From contig JAYKKI010000013.1 in assembly GCA_039881145.1 (NCBI GenBank), positions 39,017,501-39,081,500 of the forward strand: a stretch of DNA of 64,000 nucleotides, read 5' to 3'. The notes under the pieces were generated by a model that ran no database searches, was not told where the DNA came from, and saw only the letters and a program-made list of their open reading frames with translations. This document shows, piece after piece, positions 10,180 through 22,100 of the stretch. The stretch's first letter is position 1; each line of letters begins with the position of its first letter. The stretch comes from Druceiella hillmani (taxonomy: Eukaryota; Arthropoda; Insecta; Lepidoptera; Hepialidae). Position numbers and translations under genes: made by a program.

Positions 10180-10862
10180 ATATAAATTCAGATGGCGCTG
10201 CGTGCAATGGAATGCGTTTAAATCGCTCAATGGAATTAGGTGAAATGTGAAGCGGTGGGGATAGGGTAGGTACTTGAGTGAGCGACTTAAAGACGGCAAA
10301 CATATGAGGGCAGATGGTGTTAAACATCTTCCACATATAACATTTTTCGATATTAGGCTTATTCGATATAAGTGTATGTCTGTTGTCAATATCTGTAAGT
10401 GAATTATTTTAGCAACTTAGTATAAGGTTGCAAAACTTTGGTTGTCACATACTTTACTGTCTATAGATACATATAATAAAACTGTAGAAATGGCCTTTGG
10501 GTATGTGTATAACGAAAAAGAATTTAGGGGAACATAACAAAAACAATAGATCACAAAATAATGTTTCTTTAATTTTGTTTATTTTTATATGGATATGTCC
10601 ATTTGTTCGCGCATCACGCAAGAACAGTTAGAGGAATTTTGTGGAAATTTCCAATAGTGGTACCTGGGATAATTATAAACTACGTTTTATCCGAAGGGAT
10701 GAACAAAAGATAAGATTTAATAATTTGAATTCATAGTATACTTACTTAAAAAAGTTAATTTCTATAATTATTATAATAATTGGCGTTACGCGCATCAATA
10801 TAATTAAATTGATGTAATTTTTTAAAAATGCGTGTGATAAAGTCACAAGCACAGCTAGTAAT
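10180..10862 (+). repeat. diverged interspersed repeat, copy 1
   Basis: Collinear with 12190-12756. Shared landmarks: GCATGAGGGC-like at about 10305/12315, a TTTTTCGAT/TTTTTGATG segment then TATTCGA at about 10345, TTTGTTCGCGCATCACGCAA at 10592, and the terminal ACAGCTAG at about 10852-10859. The right-hand tail (GTCACAAGCACAGCTAGTA) resembles common insect LINE/SINE ends. The minus-strand open frame over 10084-10389 comes from this repeat and is not a gene. Confidence 0.6.
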
Positions 10863-12040
10863 AAATAATGTTGGGCTTGCTACCAAGATTTTAGTTTGCT
10901 TTTTACGAAAATTAGTTTTCTTTTTATTTTCTTTTATTTCTATACAACCACTTTGATTTTAACGTTCTACGATATTGATTGGCTTTGCAAATAACATAGA
11001 GGTTTTTCTCGTATTAAATAATTATTTTCTTATTAACGACAAATTTTTATTTCAAAAAGTTTAGTTGACGTCATTAATCTGAGAAAAGAACCTCTCTCCT
11101 TTAGACGCTCTCCCGTTGAACTAAAGTTGTCTATGAAATCGAGAGAGTGATAAGTGAATTTGCACAATAAATTGCTATCAAGGCTCTATTGTACGAAAGT
11201 TTCACAAGACTTTAAATGTATTATGAAACTGAGCTTAGCAGGATACTGAGTAAAAGCTCCTATAAATCACTGTATAAAGTGTAGAGTGCTATATACAAAA
11301 TCGCAAATAAACGTAGTTGCTTGCAACTTGCTTTGAACCTTTTAGTACAAGTTTACATAAGCTTAAATATTAAATTTTATTTATTGAATATTATTTTTGT
11401 ACTTCAAGGTGAATGTACTATTATAACACCAAATTTAGGTAAAATTTATTTGCATTGGCAAATAAGCTTTATCTGTATTGTGGAAAATAAATCAATTATA
11501 ATATAATATTAATAATATATAATATTTTCGTTGTTTTATAAGTAAAATACTAATTTTTTTTACCGCGACTAGGATAATATATAATAATTATTAGCGTAAT
11601 TTTCCTTAAAATATTTAATTGAACAGATGTTTTTAAATTTATATACGTAAGTAAACGTTTACAGAGTGTTGTTTTAAATTATGTTTTTAAGAACAGGGAA
11701 AATAAAATACGAAATATAAATTAATTAGTGCTTCAAATCATGTAAACTTTGTAAACATATAAAAATTAGTAACAATAATTCGTCACTAAATTAACGACGA
11801 AAAGAATAGGAAATATTTTTGTATCTAATAAAATTAATTTATTTTCATCTATAACATAATTGTAACTTTTACGCATGTGTACATTAAAATTAAATGTTTG
11901 AATGAAGCCTGAGTTGCAAAATTTGTTAAGAATATTTTTGGACTTTTATAATTTGTTTGTCTACTTGTATGTTTTGTGCTTGAGTCACATAAAAACTACT
12001 AAGCTGATACAAATGTAGTTTAGAAGGATGTAAGAGTTAA
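10863..12040. other. non-coding, nothing recognised
   Basis: Very AT-rich; no supported features. Confidence 0.5.
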
Positions 12041-12043
12041 CAC

Positions 12044-12186
<143 letters not shown>

Positions 12187-12189
12187 CAA

Positions 12190-12756
12190 TAGATAAGGCT
12201 ACGTGCATTTTTAATAGCACATACACTGTTGAAATGTCCATGGTCCGAGGTGAAGTTTGGAGTATGTGCGAGGGATAAATGCTTGGACAAGGAATCCGAA
12301 TACAAACGGCAGATGCATGAGGGCTGAACTTGATTGTCAATCGTATTTTGCATATAATATTTTTTGATGTTGTGTATATTCGACGTAAGTTTATTTGGTT
12401 TCTCTAATTTGTTTAAAATTTTAACCTTTTTTCAATGTTTTTAATTTAATCTTTTGGTGGATGTAATATTAGTAATATTAAAAATTTTTATAATAAAAGT
12501 AACGGGCACAGAAATATTGTTTTTGATATATTTGTCTGTTTGTTATTTGTTCGCACATCACGCAAAAACTAACTGAACGCAAGAATTTTGATAAAATTTT
12601 CACTCGTGGATTCTTTCGTATCTAAACTAACATGTAGCTTATGTTTCATCGCATTAGACTAACAAAAAATAAGATATGGTAATTTGATATTTCAACATAA
12701 CGTACACTAATTTAAAAAAATTCACGGAACAGGAGTCGTGGCCACAGCTAGCGTAA
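12190..12756 (+). repeat. diverged interspersed repeat, copy 2
   Basis: Partner of 10180-10862 (landmarks there). It ends GTCGTGGCCACAGCTAG, like the first copy, and its left end abuts a long (TA)n. Confidence 0.6.
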
Positions 12757-12910
12757 AATATCTGTTATGTCTCAAGTAAAATAAGTATTAAAAAGCAAAC
12801 CGATGCAAAATAAATAACAGACAGATTGCAGTGTGATGGTTTTGTTTACATGTCGCACGGTATTGGTCCTTTTATTCGTTTTTTTCCTTATGTCAAGTCA
12901 CTCGTGCGAC

Positions 12911-12964
12911 TACCATAATATAAACAATACATTTTCATACCATAATATAAACAATACATTTTCA
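12911..12964. repeat. 27-bp tandem duplication
   Basis: Two near-perfect copies of a unit starting ACCATAATATAAACAATACA, ending in a TTTTCA that merges into the adjoining PLE-terminal sequence. Confidence 0.9.
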
Positions 12965-13150
12965 ACTGGGATATTAGCAAAGATACGACATCTTAAGTGG
13001 GCTATTATCAAAGATCTTTGCTAATAGCCCACCTGAAGATGTTGTATCTTTGCTAATGGCCCACCTGAAGATGTTGTAAAATAACGAAATCTATGTCGTG
13101 GTAAAAAAATTAAAGAAAGTAGAAATAATGCTACATCACGTAGCTTTTAT
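12955..13150. mobile_element. rearranged Penelope-like terminal palindrome, copy C
   Basis: Contains minus-strand half-hammerhead pieces on the left (12960-13008) and, on the right, two successive plus-strand starts: a 31-32 bp segment (CTTTGCTAATAGCCCACCTG onward) is tandemly repeated at 13016-13047 and 13048-13079, and only the second continues into a full motif. The tail GAAAGTAGAAATAATGCTAC then ATCACGTAG matches copies A and B. It is a degraded and locally rearranged member of the family. Confidence 0.7.
13061..13101 (+). ncRNA. hammerhead ribozyme-like motif, copy C plus (core intact, weak stem III)
   Basis: CCAC stem I, CTGAAGA (13065-13071), extra T, stem II GTTGT/ATAAC with loop AAA (one wobble), GAAA (13086-13089), TCTATG in place of CCTAGG, GTC ending at 13097, then GTGG. 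Core nucleotides are kept but stem III has lost its palindromic CC/GG pairing, so activity is doubtful. Confidence 0.6.
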
Positions 13151-13545
13151 TGTGTTAAACATCATTTAAATGTGTTAAATATCGTATTATTGTTACACAC
13201 ATAACAAAGCATACTCATGGATACATGTTATTGTGAACAATCTTGAACACTTATAAATAAATTTCAATATTCGCAAGTAAACATTTTTTATATTTAATTA
13301 GATACAAAAGTTCTTTTTACATTCTATTCTAGTAAAAATAACTTTTCTGGTAATCATTTATAATTTACTAGCTCTAAAGTTAATTATTTATTCTTGCTTA
13401 TATTTTCAATGTTTCTTCATATTTCAAGTTAAGGGTAGGGAAGGAAGGAGGAGGGCAACTTTATTTTTTGTCTGTTAAAAGAAGAGGTGAGCGGAGCCGC
13501 GAGTAAAAGCAGATAAGCGAATATAAACACAAAAAAGGTCATACT
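13150..13545 (+). repeat. flank repeat, inverted partner of 9115-9486
   Basis: See partner. Includes TACACACATAACAAAGCATA, the G-rich run AAGGTAGGGAAGG-like at about 13430-13455, and GAGCGGAGCCGCGAG near 13490. It ends where the 4.4-kb duplicated block begins. Confidence 0.75.
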
Positions 13546-13547
13546 GT

Positions 13548-16500
13548 AAGGTCAGACTTTTCATTTCGGATTTAACGTTTCAGACACACTCCGAGAACAA
13601 TTCTGATACATCCATGTTTCAGCAACGTCGATCATTCAGTCTGAATACTATTATTTGGCACATAATTATTCGAGAATCACCAACAAAATCAAACAAGATA
13701 TTTTACCACCAAAAAGGACATTCTAACAAGCTAGAATGAATATTTGATATTCTTAATTTCACTATCCAATTTGTGACATTTAGTAACGATCACCGATTAC
13801 TTTGTAGAGGTTAGTATCAATGTGTCAAGTGGTCAATTTATTATTATGACTTTTAGTAAACAATTCTAACAAAAAAACCCATAAAATATTTACCCCGTCT
13901 TGACAAAATTTAAATCCATATCCTTTTATTTCACTTTCATTGAATTAATTAAACTAAATTGAAGGTTAGAGAATGTAAAATCAAAAACATAAATAAAAAC
14001 AAAATAATATAAATTTCAACGCTATAAAATGGGCATGAAAATGTTTTCATTCCTGTTAATATAATGAAAGCAAAACGTTGTTTGTATGTTTTTCCGTTTT
14101 CCTTTCGCGTTTAAACGACGTAATTCTACGACGGATTCAATCAATTTTATCCACAGATAACATATATCCCATATTAAAAGATAATTTACGTATAATTCCA
14201 CCATTATTTAGAAGAGGAGAGTATGGAATATGAATGCTAAAAAATATCCCCGCGCATGGAAAATTCAATGCTCTGCAAAAAAAAACTAATTTAATTTGCT
14301 CAATTTGTAAAAGCTTAAAGGTAGGATACCTAATTAAACTAATGGTGAAGAATTTAAGGGATGGAAATCTCCTCGTAGCATGTTTTTTTAATTTTCATCA
14401 GGTTTGTATTTCCAAAAACCTTAGGTGGCTTTTCCGTAGATTGTGTTGATGAGGTCGTAGTAGCATTGGTCCGAAATGTATTGTTCGAAATTCTATGGAA
14501 TCAAAAATATTTTCAAAATTGATTTAGGCCATGCATAATGGTTGTTGGTGTTTTGTTATTTTTGGATTAGCTATCGATCAGTATGGATGTAATAAATGAG
14601 ATTGAATCTACTTCTAAATTTAGGCGATTCTACTAGCTGAATTTGTTTAACGCCGGTTACTAGTATTATTTGTCAACCTTCAATAGTTTGTATGCATGAG
14701 AAATGAGGAATATAGTTCTGTAATTTGATATATCCATTTTCAACCTCTATTTAGCAGTATTTTAAATTATATTGAATACTTAATGGATACAAATACAGAA
14801 TTTTATATATAATGTTCAAAGTATGGTGAGTTATGCTCAGATCTAGTAAAACCTACGGCTAAAGTGCCTTCAGTTATCAAGTACAAAAAAGCCAAGCCTC
14901 TTCACTATTTATTTATAAAAAGCAGAGAGATATTAGATTAATACATCTTCAAATAAAATTAATAAACTCATAGTTTGATTCTGCATAGCTGCCAAATACA
15001 GAATATTCTTCAACAAGGGTTGTAGAAATTAGATTTTTTGATAAATGAGATAGAGTTACTATGGTTCCGCGTAAGAACTCGCTATATTTTTTGGCTGAAG
15101 TTTTGAGGAAAATTTGCTCATTTAAAGATTGCGCAACAAAATAGCATTAACGGACCCCTCATCATTTTTTTTGTCTATCTGTCCATCTTATCCGAACATT
15201 TCTTTGTCCGTCTGTACGTTACAAATTTAATTAAGCTTTTCAATTTAATTCTATTATAGTTGAATTAGGTGCCCATAAATAAATCGACTAACGAAGTGGA
15301 GTTTTTTGATATTTCTACCTTATTATACACTTTCCATACTTCAATAAAATTATCTAAGAAACAAATCTATTAGCATGTGGCTTATTTGTTACCAACATGA
15401 CATATGGATGAAAAAATTATTGAGTTGATACTAAAGGGGAATTTGTTTTATTTTAATTCTTCGGTTTGTTCCACTTAATTAATGCAAACGTGATATATTT
15501 TGACAAATACGCTGCTCTATATTTGGTCACTATTACTCACATTATATCAAATATAATAGTATGTTAAATAACAAACATATATGGACACTTCTAACAATTT
15601 CGATGAACTGGTGATACGCAAGAGCTTCAAAATAATAAACAAAATAATATCCATAATAAAGACAAAATAAGAATATCCTGCTTAGCTGCCATTAATAAAA
15701 TGGTTTGAAAAACAAATGATATACTTTATCAGGTTCTAAATTAATATATAGCTATTTTGGGTTCAGTACGCAATAAAAAAAGGTCGAAACATGAAAAATA
15801 AATTTACTTGAGAGTTTCATTCCCACTGGAACGATTCATTAATATCCTATCAACCAGTAGTAGAAATTTTCTTCGTAATAATAATGAAAATGCTAGCTGA
15901 AAAATGTCTACTTATTACTTCTTTTTCCAATTAATTTCAACACTGTCTACATTTAAGAAAAAAATTGTTTAATTTGGCCGTTCAATCATATTTTATCATA
16001 TTCGAATTTTATTTTATCTTAAATAGAATAAATGAAGCTTTCCGAGTTTAAATTACTTTGTAGATTTCGATGTACACGTGGATAGCCTGGCTGTGATGAA
16101 AATGAGTTCTAACAGCTATAACATTTTTTTTTGTTGAAAAGAAATAATAGGAGATATAAATAAATAGTGTTGAGCTGATGGAAATGGAGCAGTACAGAAA
16201 TTAATTTAACGTGATATAAAATTTAAATCGAGTAAGGTGGAATAATGTTTCTTTGTTATATTACATAGATACGAAATGAAGAAGCTGCGGTAAAAATAAT
16301 CTCTGCCAAATTTCTCTAACTTATACCGTTTAACCACGTAGTATAAACAATGATACATTATAATATAGATATTATGTTGAATCTACGGTTCTTTTTGATC
16401 AACTTCAGGATTGAAGAACGATTAATTACAATCTACACCAACCTATGTAAGTTAGAAATTATATAATTTGTCAGAGTATGAATTATTTGAAATTAGGGAT

Positions 16501-17945
16501 ATTCTCTGTAAGTGACCATATTACGTGCAGTAGCTTTTTCGAGGTTATTTTAATAGGATTCCTAAATCTGTTTAATAAATTGAAACAATTTATATATAAA
16601 TATTTTCAATAATAACAGTTTTCAAACTCCTTCATTGCTCCACCTCATTTTGTTTCCCCCTCTTCAAAATACAGAAAGGGACATACAACGGAAATAAAGC
16701 GATAAATTATATAATGATGTGAGAGCATTATTTGATAGACTATCGTATATTTGAGAAGAAATTGGTTCATTTGTTTTATAGGTCAATGGTAAATCATCCG
16801 ATTGTAACCAATTTTAATGTTTGGTTAATATTAAGAAAAACCGGGTATAGATAACGCGAAACGTGAATATTAAAGCAAGCCATTTCAAACGGTCAAAGAC
16901 AAGGGTGATAGCAAAAGAAACAACTAATAGGCCTAAAGAATTGACACGGGTGAGCAAACTTATAAAAACATCACGTAATACATACATATCAAGCAAAGAA
17001 AACAAAAGAAAGAGAAGTTGATTTATATATCTTTCTTCGTTGGATATTTTTTAACATCTAATGTACTTAAAAATAAAATGTTGGTTGTACTGAACATATT
17101 TAAGTTTTTGTTTTTAACCGTTTTTTGGGCATTTCATTACAAATATTTGTAAAAATAATACATAACACATTTCGGCTGTGTCCAACGATGTGCTCATGAT
17201 TTATTCCACATTAACAATGATAAAACTTTGTTTATTCTCATTCAAAAACTGGGTCCGGTAACTTTCAGTCTTTTGTATAAAGAAAATAATTTATTTAAAA
17301 TTTAATACCTTAAAACATATATGGTCCCTTCTTTTCAACCTACGATTTTTTTGTACCCGATACACTTGTTTGTACACGACAAGTTTAAAAAGTTACATTT
17401 CTATTAAAAATTAATTTTTATATTTTTTTTGGTATTCCGAATATATTTCATGTATGGAAAGTAGTGACGTTTTTTTAACGACTTTAAAGTACAAGGGAAT
17501 ATAATGTTTTCTTAAATATGAAATGTCCTCCGAAATACACCATTATATTTATAAAAACAGTTTTCTAATCTGTCTTGAATATAGCTCCCCTCCTCTGTTG
17601 ACGTGATTTTTAATTCTATTGCCGGTTTTAAATGTAAATAAATCTATAACTATTTCCTGCCTAGGAAGCTTAGCAATGTCGTAAACATATTCATATTATA
17701 ATAAATAATTTCAAGGCAAGGTCTCAGCGTTTTTGAATTAATACGTATTAATGGAATTTAATCATTTTTACTCTATAGAACTCAATTTATATGAACTACG
17801 CAATTTTTGTCATCTCAGGGTTGAAATTGGCATACGTAATAAATAAAGATAACAACCTGGCGATAAGCAACAGTCATATACTAATTACATCTTCATATTA
17901 AAATAATCGTGAAACGAGTTCGCGGCGTAATTATACGATAAATGG
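13548..17945 (+). repeat. 4.4-kb duplicated block, copy 1
   Basis: Direct, collinear partner of 19195-23570 (offset about 5.6-5.7 kb). Landmarks in order: AGACTTTTCATTTCGGATTT at the left end; GATTACTTTGTAGAGGTTAG; TATAATGAAAGCAAAAC near 14060; AGAGAGATATTA near 14925; CTTATCCGAACAT near 15186; GGTGGAATAATGTTTCTT near 16238; GATGTGCTCATGAT near 17190; CTGCCTAGGAAGC near 17657; and a GAGTTCGCG box at 17918. Divergence is substantial. No open frame with protein character is seen in either copy, and whether it is an ancient large element or a duplicated intron cannot be told here. Confidence 0.8.
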
Positions 17946-18604
17946 TCCAAGGTTACATAACGTCAAAGTGAATGTAATCATTAAGAATAATAATTTGGTT
18001 ACCGGTTGGATAATTTCATAAAATATCATCATCATCATCATTCATATATATTAATACGCTAAGGTTAAGATGTTACTCTCCCTTTTTAGAAAAAACCTCA
18101 CAACTAATCCACATAAATTATATATCATTTTATAGATAATTGCTTGCTCTACCGGCATCCACAACTAAAAAATTTATTATTGCTATTGTTTTTGCAAATT
18201 AATTAATTATTAAACTTATATACATAAAACAGCAATGCTGCCATCTAACGGCTCAACGTCAATATGATTGACGGTCGGTAAAATTTTTGTTTAATTTCAA
18301 ATCCACTCACGTATAAATAAAGTGGCGCTTTAGCTCAATGCTTTTGATACTTGCGCCTCTATATGTCAATTTTAGTAAAATATTTGTTTGATCTGTCATC
18401 TGAGTTTCATAATGGAATAAATAATGCGAAGACTTCACACGGGTCACGCTAGTTAAAAATAATCCTAACTTTAATGCGAATTGTCGATTGCAAAGTGTAA
18501 GTCCGTTTTTTGTGTAAGTGCTTTTTGCAACCTACCTTAAACATTTTAATCGTACATTAAAGAGACTGAATATACTGATTATTTATTTCAATTATGTATT
18601 TAGT
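17946..18604. other. spacer between the duplicated blocks
   Basis: Contains a short (ATC)n run at about 18022-18040 and the interspersed repeat at 18228-18455. Otherwise AT-rich with nothing recognised. Confidence 0.5.
18228..18455 (+). repeat. SINE/LINE-tail-like interspersed sequence
   Basis: GC-richer than its surroundings and ends CACACGGGTCACGCTAGTTA, like the minus-strand tail at 4022-4145. An internal GCGCTTTAGCTCAATGC resembles a tRNA A-box, but no B-box or cloverleaf follows. It may be a tRNA-derived SINE head or coincidence. Confidence 0.4.
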
Positions 18605-18925
18605 GTATTTATAAAAAGAATTAAAATGTTATTAAATCATACTAAGTATACCGCATTTCTATAATACTTTCTCTTCATTTGGCGTTGCATATTGCCATTT
18701 TGCCAAAATATTTTAAACATAAAGCGAAAGTCATATATTGCAACACATCCTTCTGCAAATGTCATTTTTTTCAGACTTCAAGAAGGAGGATATTCTCGGT
18801 ATGATGCGTATGTATCTTTTTTATTTGACATATATGTATAGCTGTAATTCGGAGACGCCTTTACCAATGCGCATACGTGTTGTTGGGTAAAGAAGTTTTA
18901 AAAGTTATTTTATTTTTGTTAAATA
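18605..18925 (+). repeat. dispersed repeat, copy 1
   Basis: Direct partner of 25595-25870. Shared landmarks: ATTTTGCCAAAATATT, AGTCATATATTGCAACA, CAGACTTC, and AGCTGTAATT followed by GGAGACGCCTTTACC. Unidentified non-coding repeat. Confidence 0.75.
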
Positions 18926-18959
18926 TACTTCTAACTCAAACAAGTGGAAAATTCTTATA

Positions 18960-19195
18960 TTCAATAAAATGAAATAAAATATTTCAATGTCATAATCATT
19001 AGTCTGTATTTATCCACTGCTAGACACAGATCTTTCCAAGGGTCGTCACTCTACACGGCTTTTCGCATCGAGCCGTTTCACCGAATTTTTTTAGGTCATC
19101 AGTTCATCCGGCTGAAGGGCGTCCCAAATTATGCTTCGAAGTTCGTGATTACTACATAAGAACTTCTCTAATCCATCAATTTTTGGCTCTTCTCA
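18960..19195 (-). mobile_element. RTE-type LINE 3' end fragment
   Basis: Read on the minus strand from about 19195 down to 18990, the translation follows the C-terminal tail of insect RTE-like LINE proteins: GRPSAG, then a stop in place of W, then TDDLKKFG, and further on LGKICV, stop, QWI. The general pattern GRPxxRWxDDL....GexyvqQWt is characteristic. Two conserved tryptophan/glutamine-type positions have become stops, so it is dead. Only the last 70 or so codons survive. The fragment ends exactly where the second 4.4-kb block begins. Confidence 0.6.
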
Positions 19196-22100
19196 GTCGG
19201 ACTTTTCATTTCGGATTTCATGTTTTGGAGACATTCTTAGAATAGTTTTTTCCATTGCTCGCTTAGCTACTCTTAATCGATTGTGAACATATACTTTTCA
19301 GCTCTCTTGATTATTATAGTTTGAATACTACTGTTTGGCCTATAATTTATCGGACTTCACCAACAAAAACAAACTACATATTTTACAACTGAAAACGAAA
19401 TTCTGACAAACTAGAATGGATTTTTCATTTTCACAGTTTGACAATCCAATTTGTGACATTGAGTAGCAGTAATCGATTACTTTGTAGAGGTTAGTTTAAA
19501 CGGCCAATAGTTTGACTTTTAACTGGTGAAAGAAATTACAATCTTGTCGAAGGTAAAGATAAAAGCAAATGGATTTAAATTTTATGAAGGGGTGATAAAC
19601 ATTTATTTATCACCCCTTCATAAATCATGATAAACATTTGCTTTTATGAATAAATTATGACTTTTAGAAATAATTGTAAGAATAAACCCATAAAATGTTT
19701 ATCACTCCTTCATAAAAATTTAAATCCATATGCTTTTATTACATTTCCATGAAATTGAGGGTTCAAGAAAGTAACAATAAAAACAAGAAGAAAAGATACA
19801 AATATTCGCGCTCTAAATTGGCTCACAAAATGTTTTTATTCCTTTTAATATAATGAAAGCAAAACATATTGTCTGTTTATTTCTTTGTTTATTTTTCATT
19901 CGCGTTTAGAATACCTTAATTTATTTTGGCCACAGATAAAGATAGGTTATATATAATTATGCCATCATTAGCAAACATTAATGCTAAGAAAATATCCCCG
20001 CGTACGGAAAATTTATTACGCTGCCAAAACTAAATAATTAAATGTGCTCCATTCCAAAAAGTTTGAAGGCATTCTTAAAAATAGTGGTGAATAATTTAAA
20101 GGCTTAAAATTTCCTTGTTGCATTTTTTTTTATTTTCACTAGGCTTGTATTTGCAACGGTGTTAGCCTGACTTTTCTGTTGATTAATTGTTTGTGTTTTG
20201 TTAATTTTTGAGTTAACTGTAGATCAGTATAAATATAATCAATTAGACTGAATCCACTTCCAAATTTAGGTTATTCCACTTGGCTCCAAGTTGTTCAACG
20301 CGAGCCACTGGTTTGGTCTTGTCAACCTTCGTAAATAGTTTTTATGCTTAAAAACGGCCATTATTGATCTATAGTTTAGTATATCTGTTTTACGCTCTCT
20401 GTTTAGCAGTATTTTGGAATATATACAAAAATAAATTGATGGAATTAAAAGATTAAAAATATTATGTTAAAAGAACCAGCTGTACTATTATCTAGAAAAG
20501 CCTACAACTATAATGCCTTCAAGTTATCGTATAAAAAGGGTGGGTCCCTTTAGCCTCTTTGCTGTTTATCTATAAAAAGTAGAGAGATATTACATTGATT
20601 CCTCTTCAAATACATTTAGTAACCTTATATTTTGACGCTGCGTAACTGCAAAGTAACACAATGTCTTCAATAAGAGTTATCGAGGCTAGATTTTTTAATA
20701 AAACAGACAGAATTATGTAACGTGGTACCACGTAAGAACTCATTGTCTTTTGTGCATAAAATGTGTAAAAATTGTCACCATTTAAAGATTTCGTAAGAAA
20801 CGGATCTGTCTATTTGTCTGTCCGTCCTATCCGAACATCTATCTCTCTATTCGTCCATTATAACTCCCGTTAAGTTTTTCAATTTAAAACTCATAGAAAA
20901 TAAAATTCATAGACAGACTACTAAAATTTAATTAAGTGAATAAATATATATAAAATAACGAAGTGGTTTTTTTATATTTCTGCATTATATTATATTTTAT
21001 TTATCTCATTAAACTTATCTAAACAACTAATATATTGACATGCAACTTTATCTATAGCCACTTTTGATTATTAGTTTTACGGACTTAACGTAAAGTTCTA
21101 CATGAACTTATACTTAAATTAAGTTCATAAATTTTATTAATGGCAATAATTTTTTTTGCGTTATAAGGACAAAAAATTTATTGCTCCGATTGTAATATTT
21201 TAATGCCAAGGTTTCTGTCACTTAATTTAATGCAATACCAATTTAAGGCCATGCAATAACACAACTCTATACATGGCCACTATTGCTTACATTTTATGAA
21301 ATATAATGGTATGTTAAATTTCAAACAAACTTATATACTTCTAATAATTAAATTAATCCGACGTCATGTACGTGTTTTAAAATCATAAAAAAAATAAAAC
21401 AAAAATATCCTGGTTAGCCGCTATTAATCAATGATTTAGAAAATGAAGTGATATATACTATTAGGTTTTAAATTAATATATAGCCATTTTGCGTTCAATG
21501 CGGAATAAAAAAGACTGAAGTTTAAAGAAACAGATTTACTTGAAAGTTTTATTCCTGCCGGAACAATTCATTAATATGTCATCAACAAGGAGTAGTATAA
21601 TGAAAATACTGGCTGGAAAATATCTAGTTGTTACTTCTTTTTCCAATTTATTTCAGTATTGTCTAAATTTAATAAGAAAATGTATTCAATTTGACTTTTC
21701 AATCATACTTTGACATATTTGAATCAGATTTTATCTTAAAAAAAGTAAATGAAGCCTTCCCAGTTTCATTTACGTTGTAGATCAACGTGAACATAGATCT
21801 CCAGGCTGTGATGGAAAGAGTTCATTAGGCATAATATTTTTTATGTTGAAAAGAAATAATAGAAGATTAAAATAAATAGTACTGAGCTCATGAAAATGAA
21901 GCGATAAAAGAAAGTAAATGTAACGTAATATACAATGTAAATTGGGTAAGGCGGAATAATGTTTCTTGATCATATTACATAGATATGGAATGAACAATTG
22001 GCGGAAAAAAATAATTTCTTTGAAACAGCTTATTAATTTATATTGTTAAAGCGTTGATGTAACCATGAAACATAATAATAGAGATTATATATTGAAACCA

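Noticed and set aside
18324..18370. tRNA-like A-box (GCGCTTTAGCTCAATGC)
   Set aside because: No B-box, anticodon arm or acceptor pairing follows.
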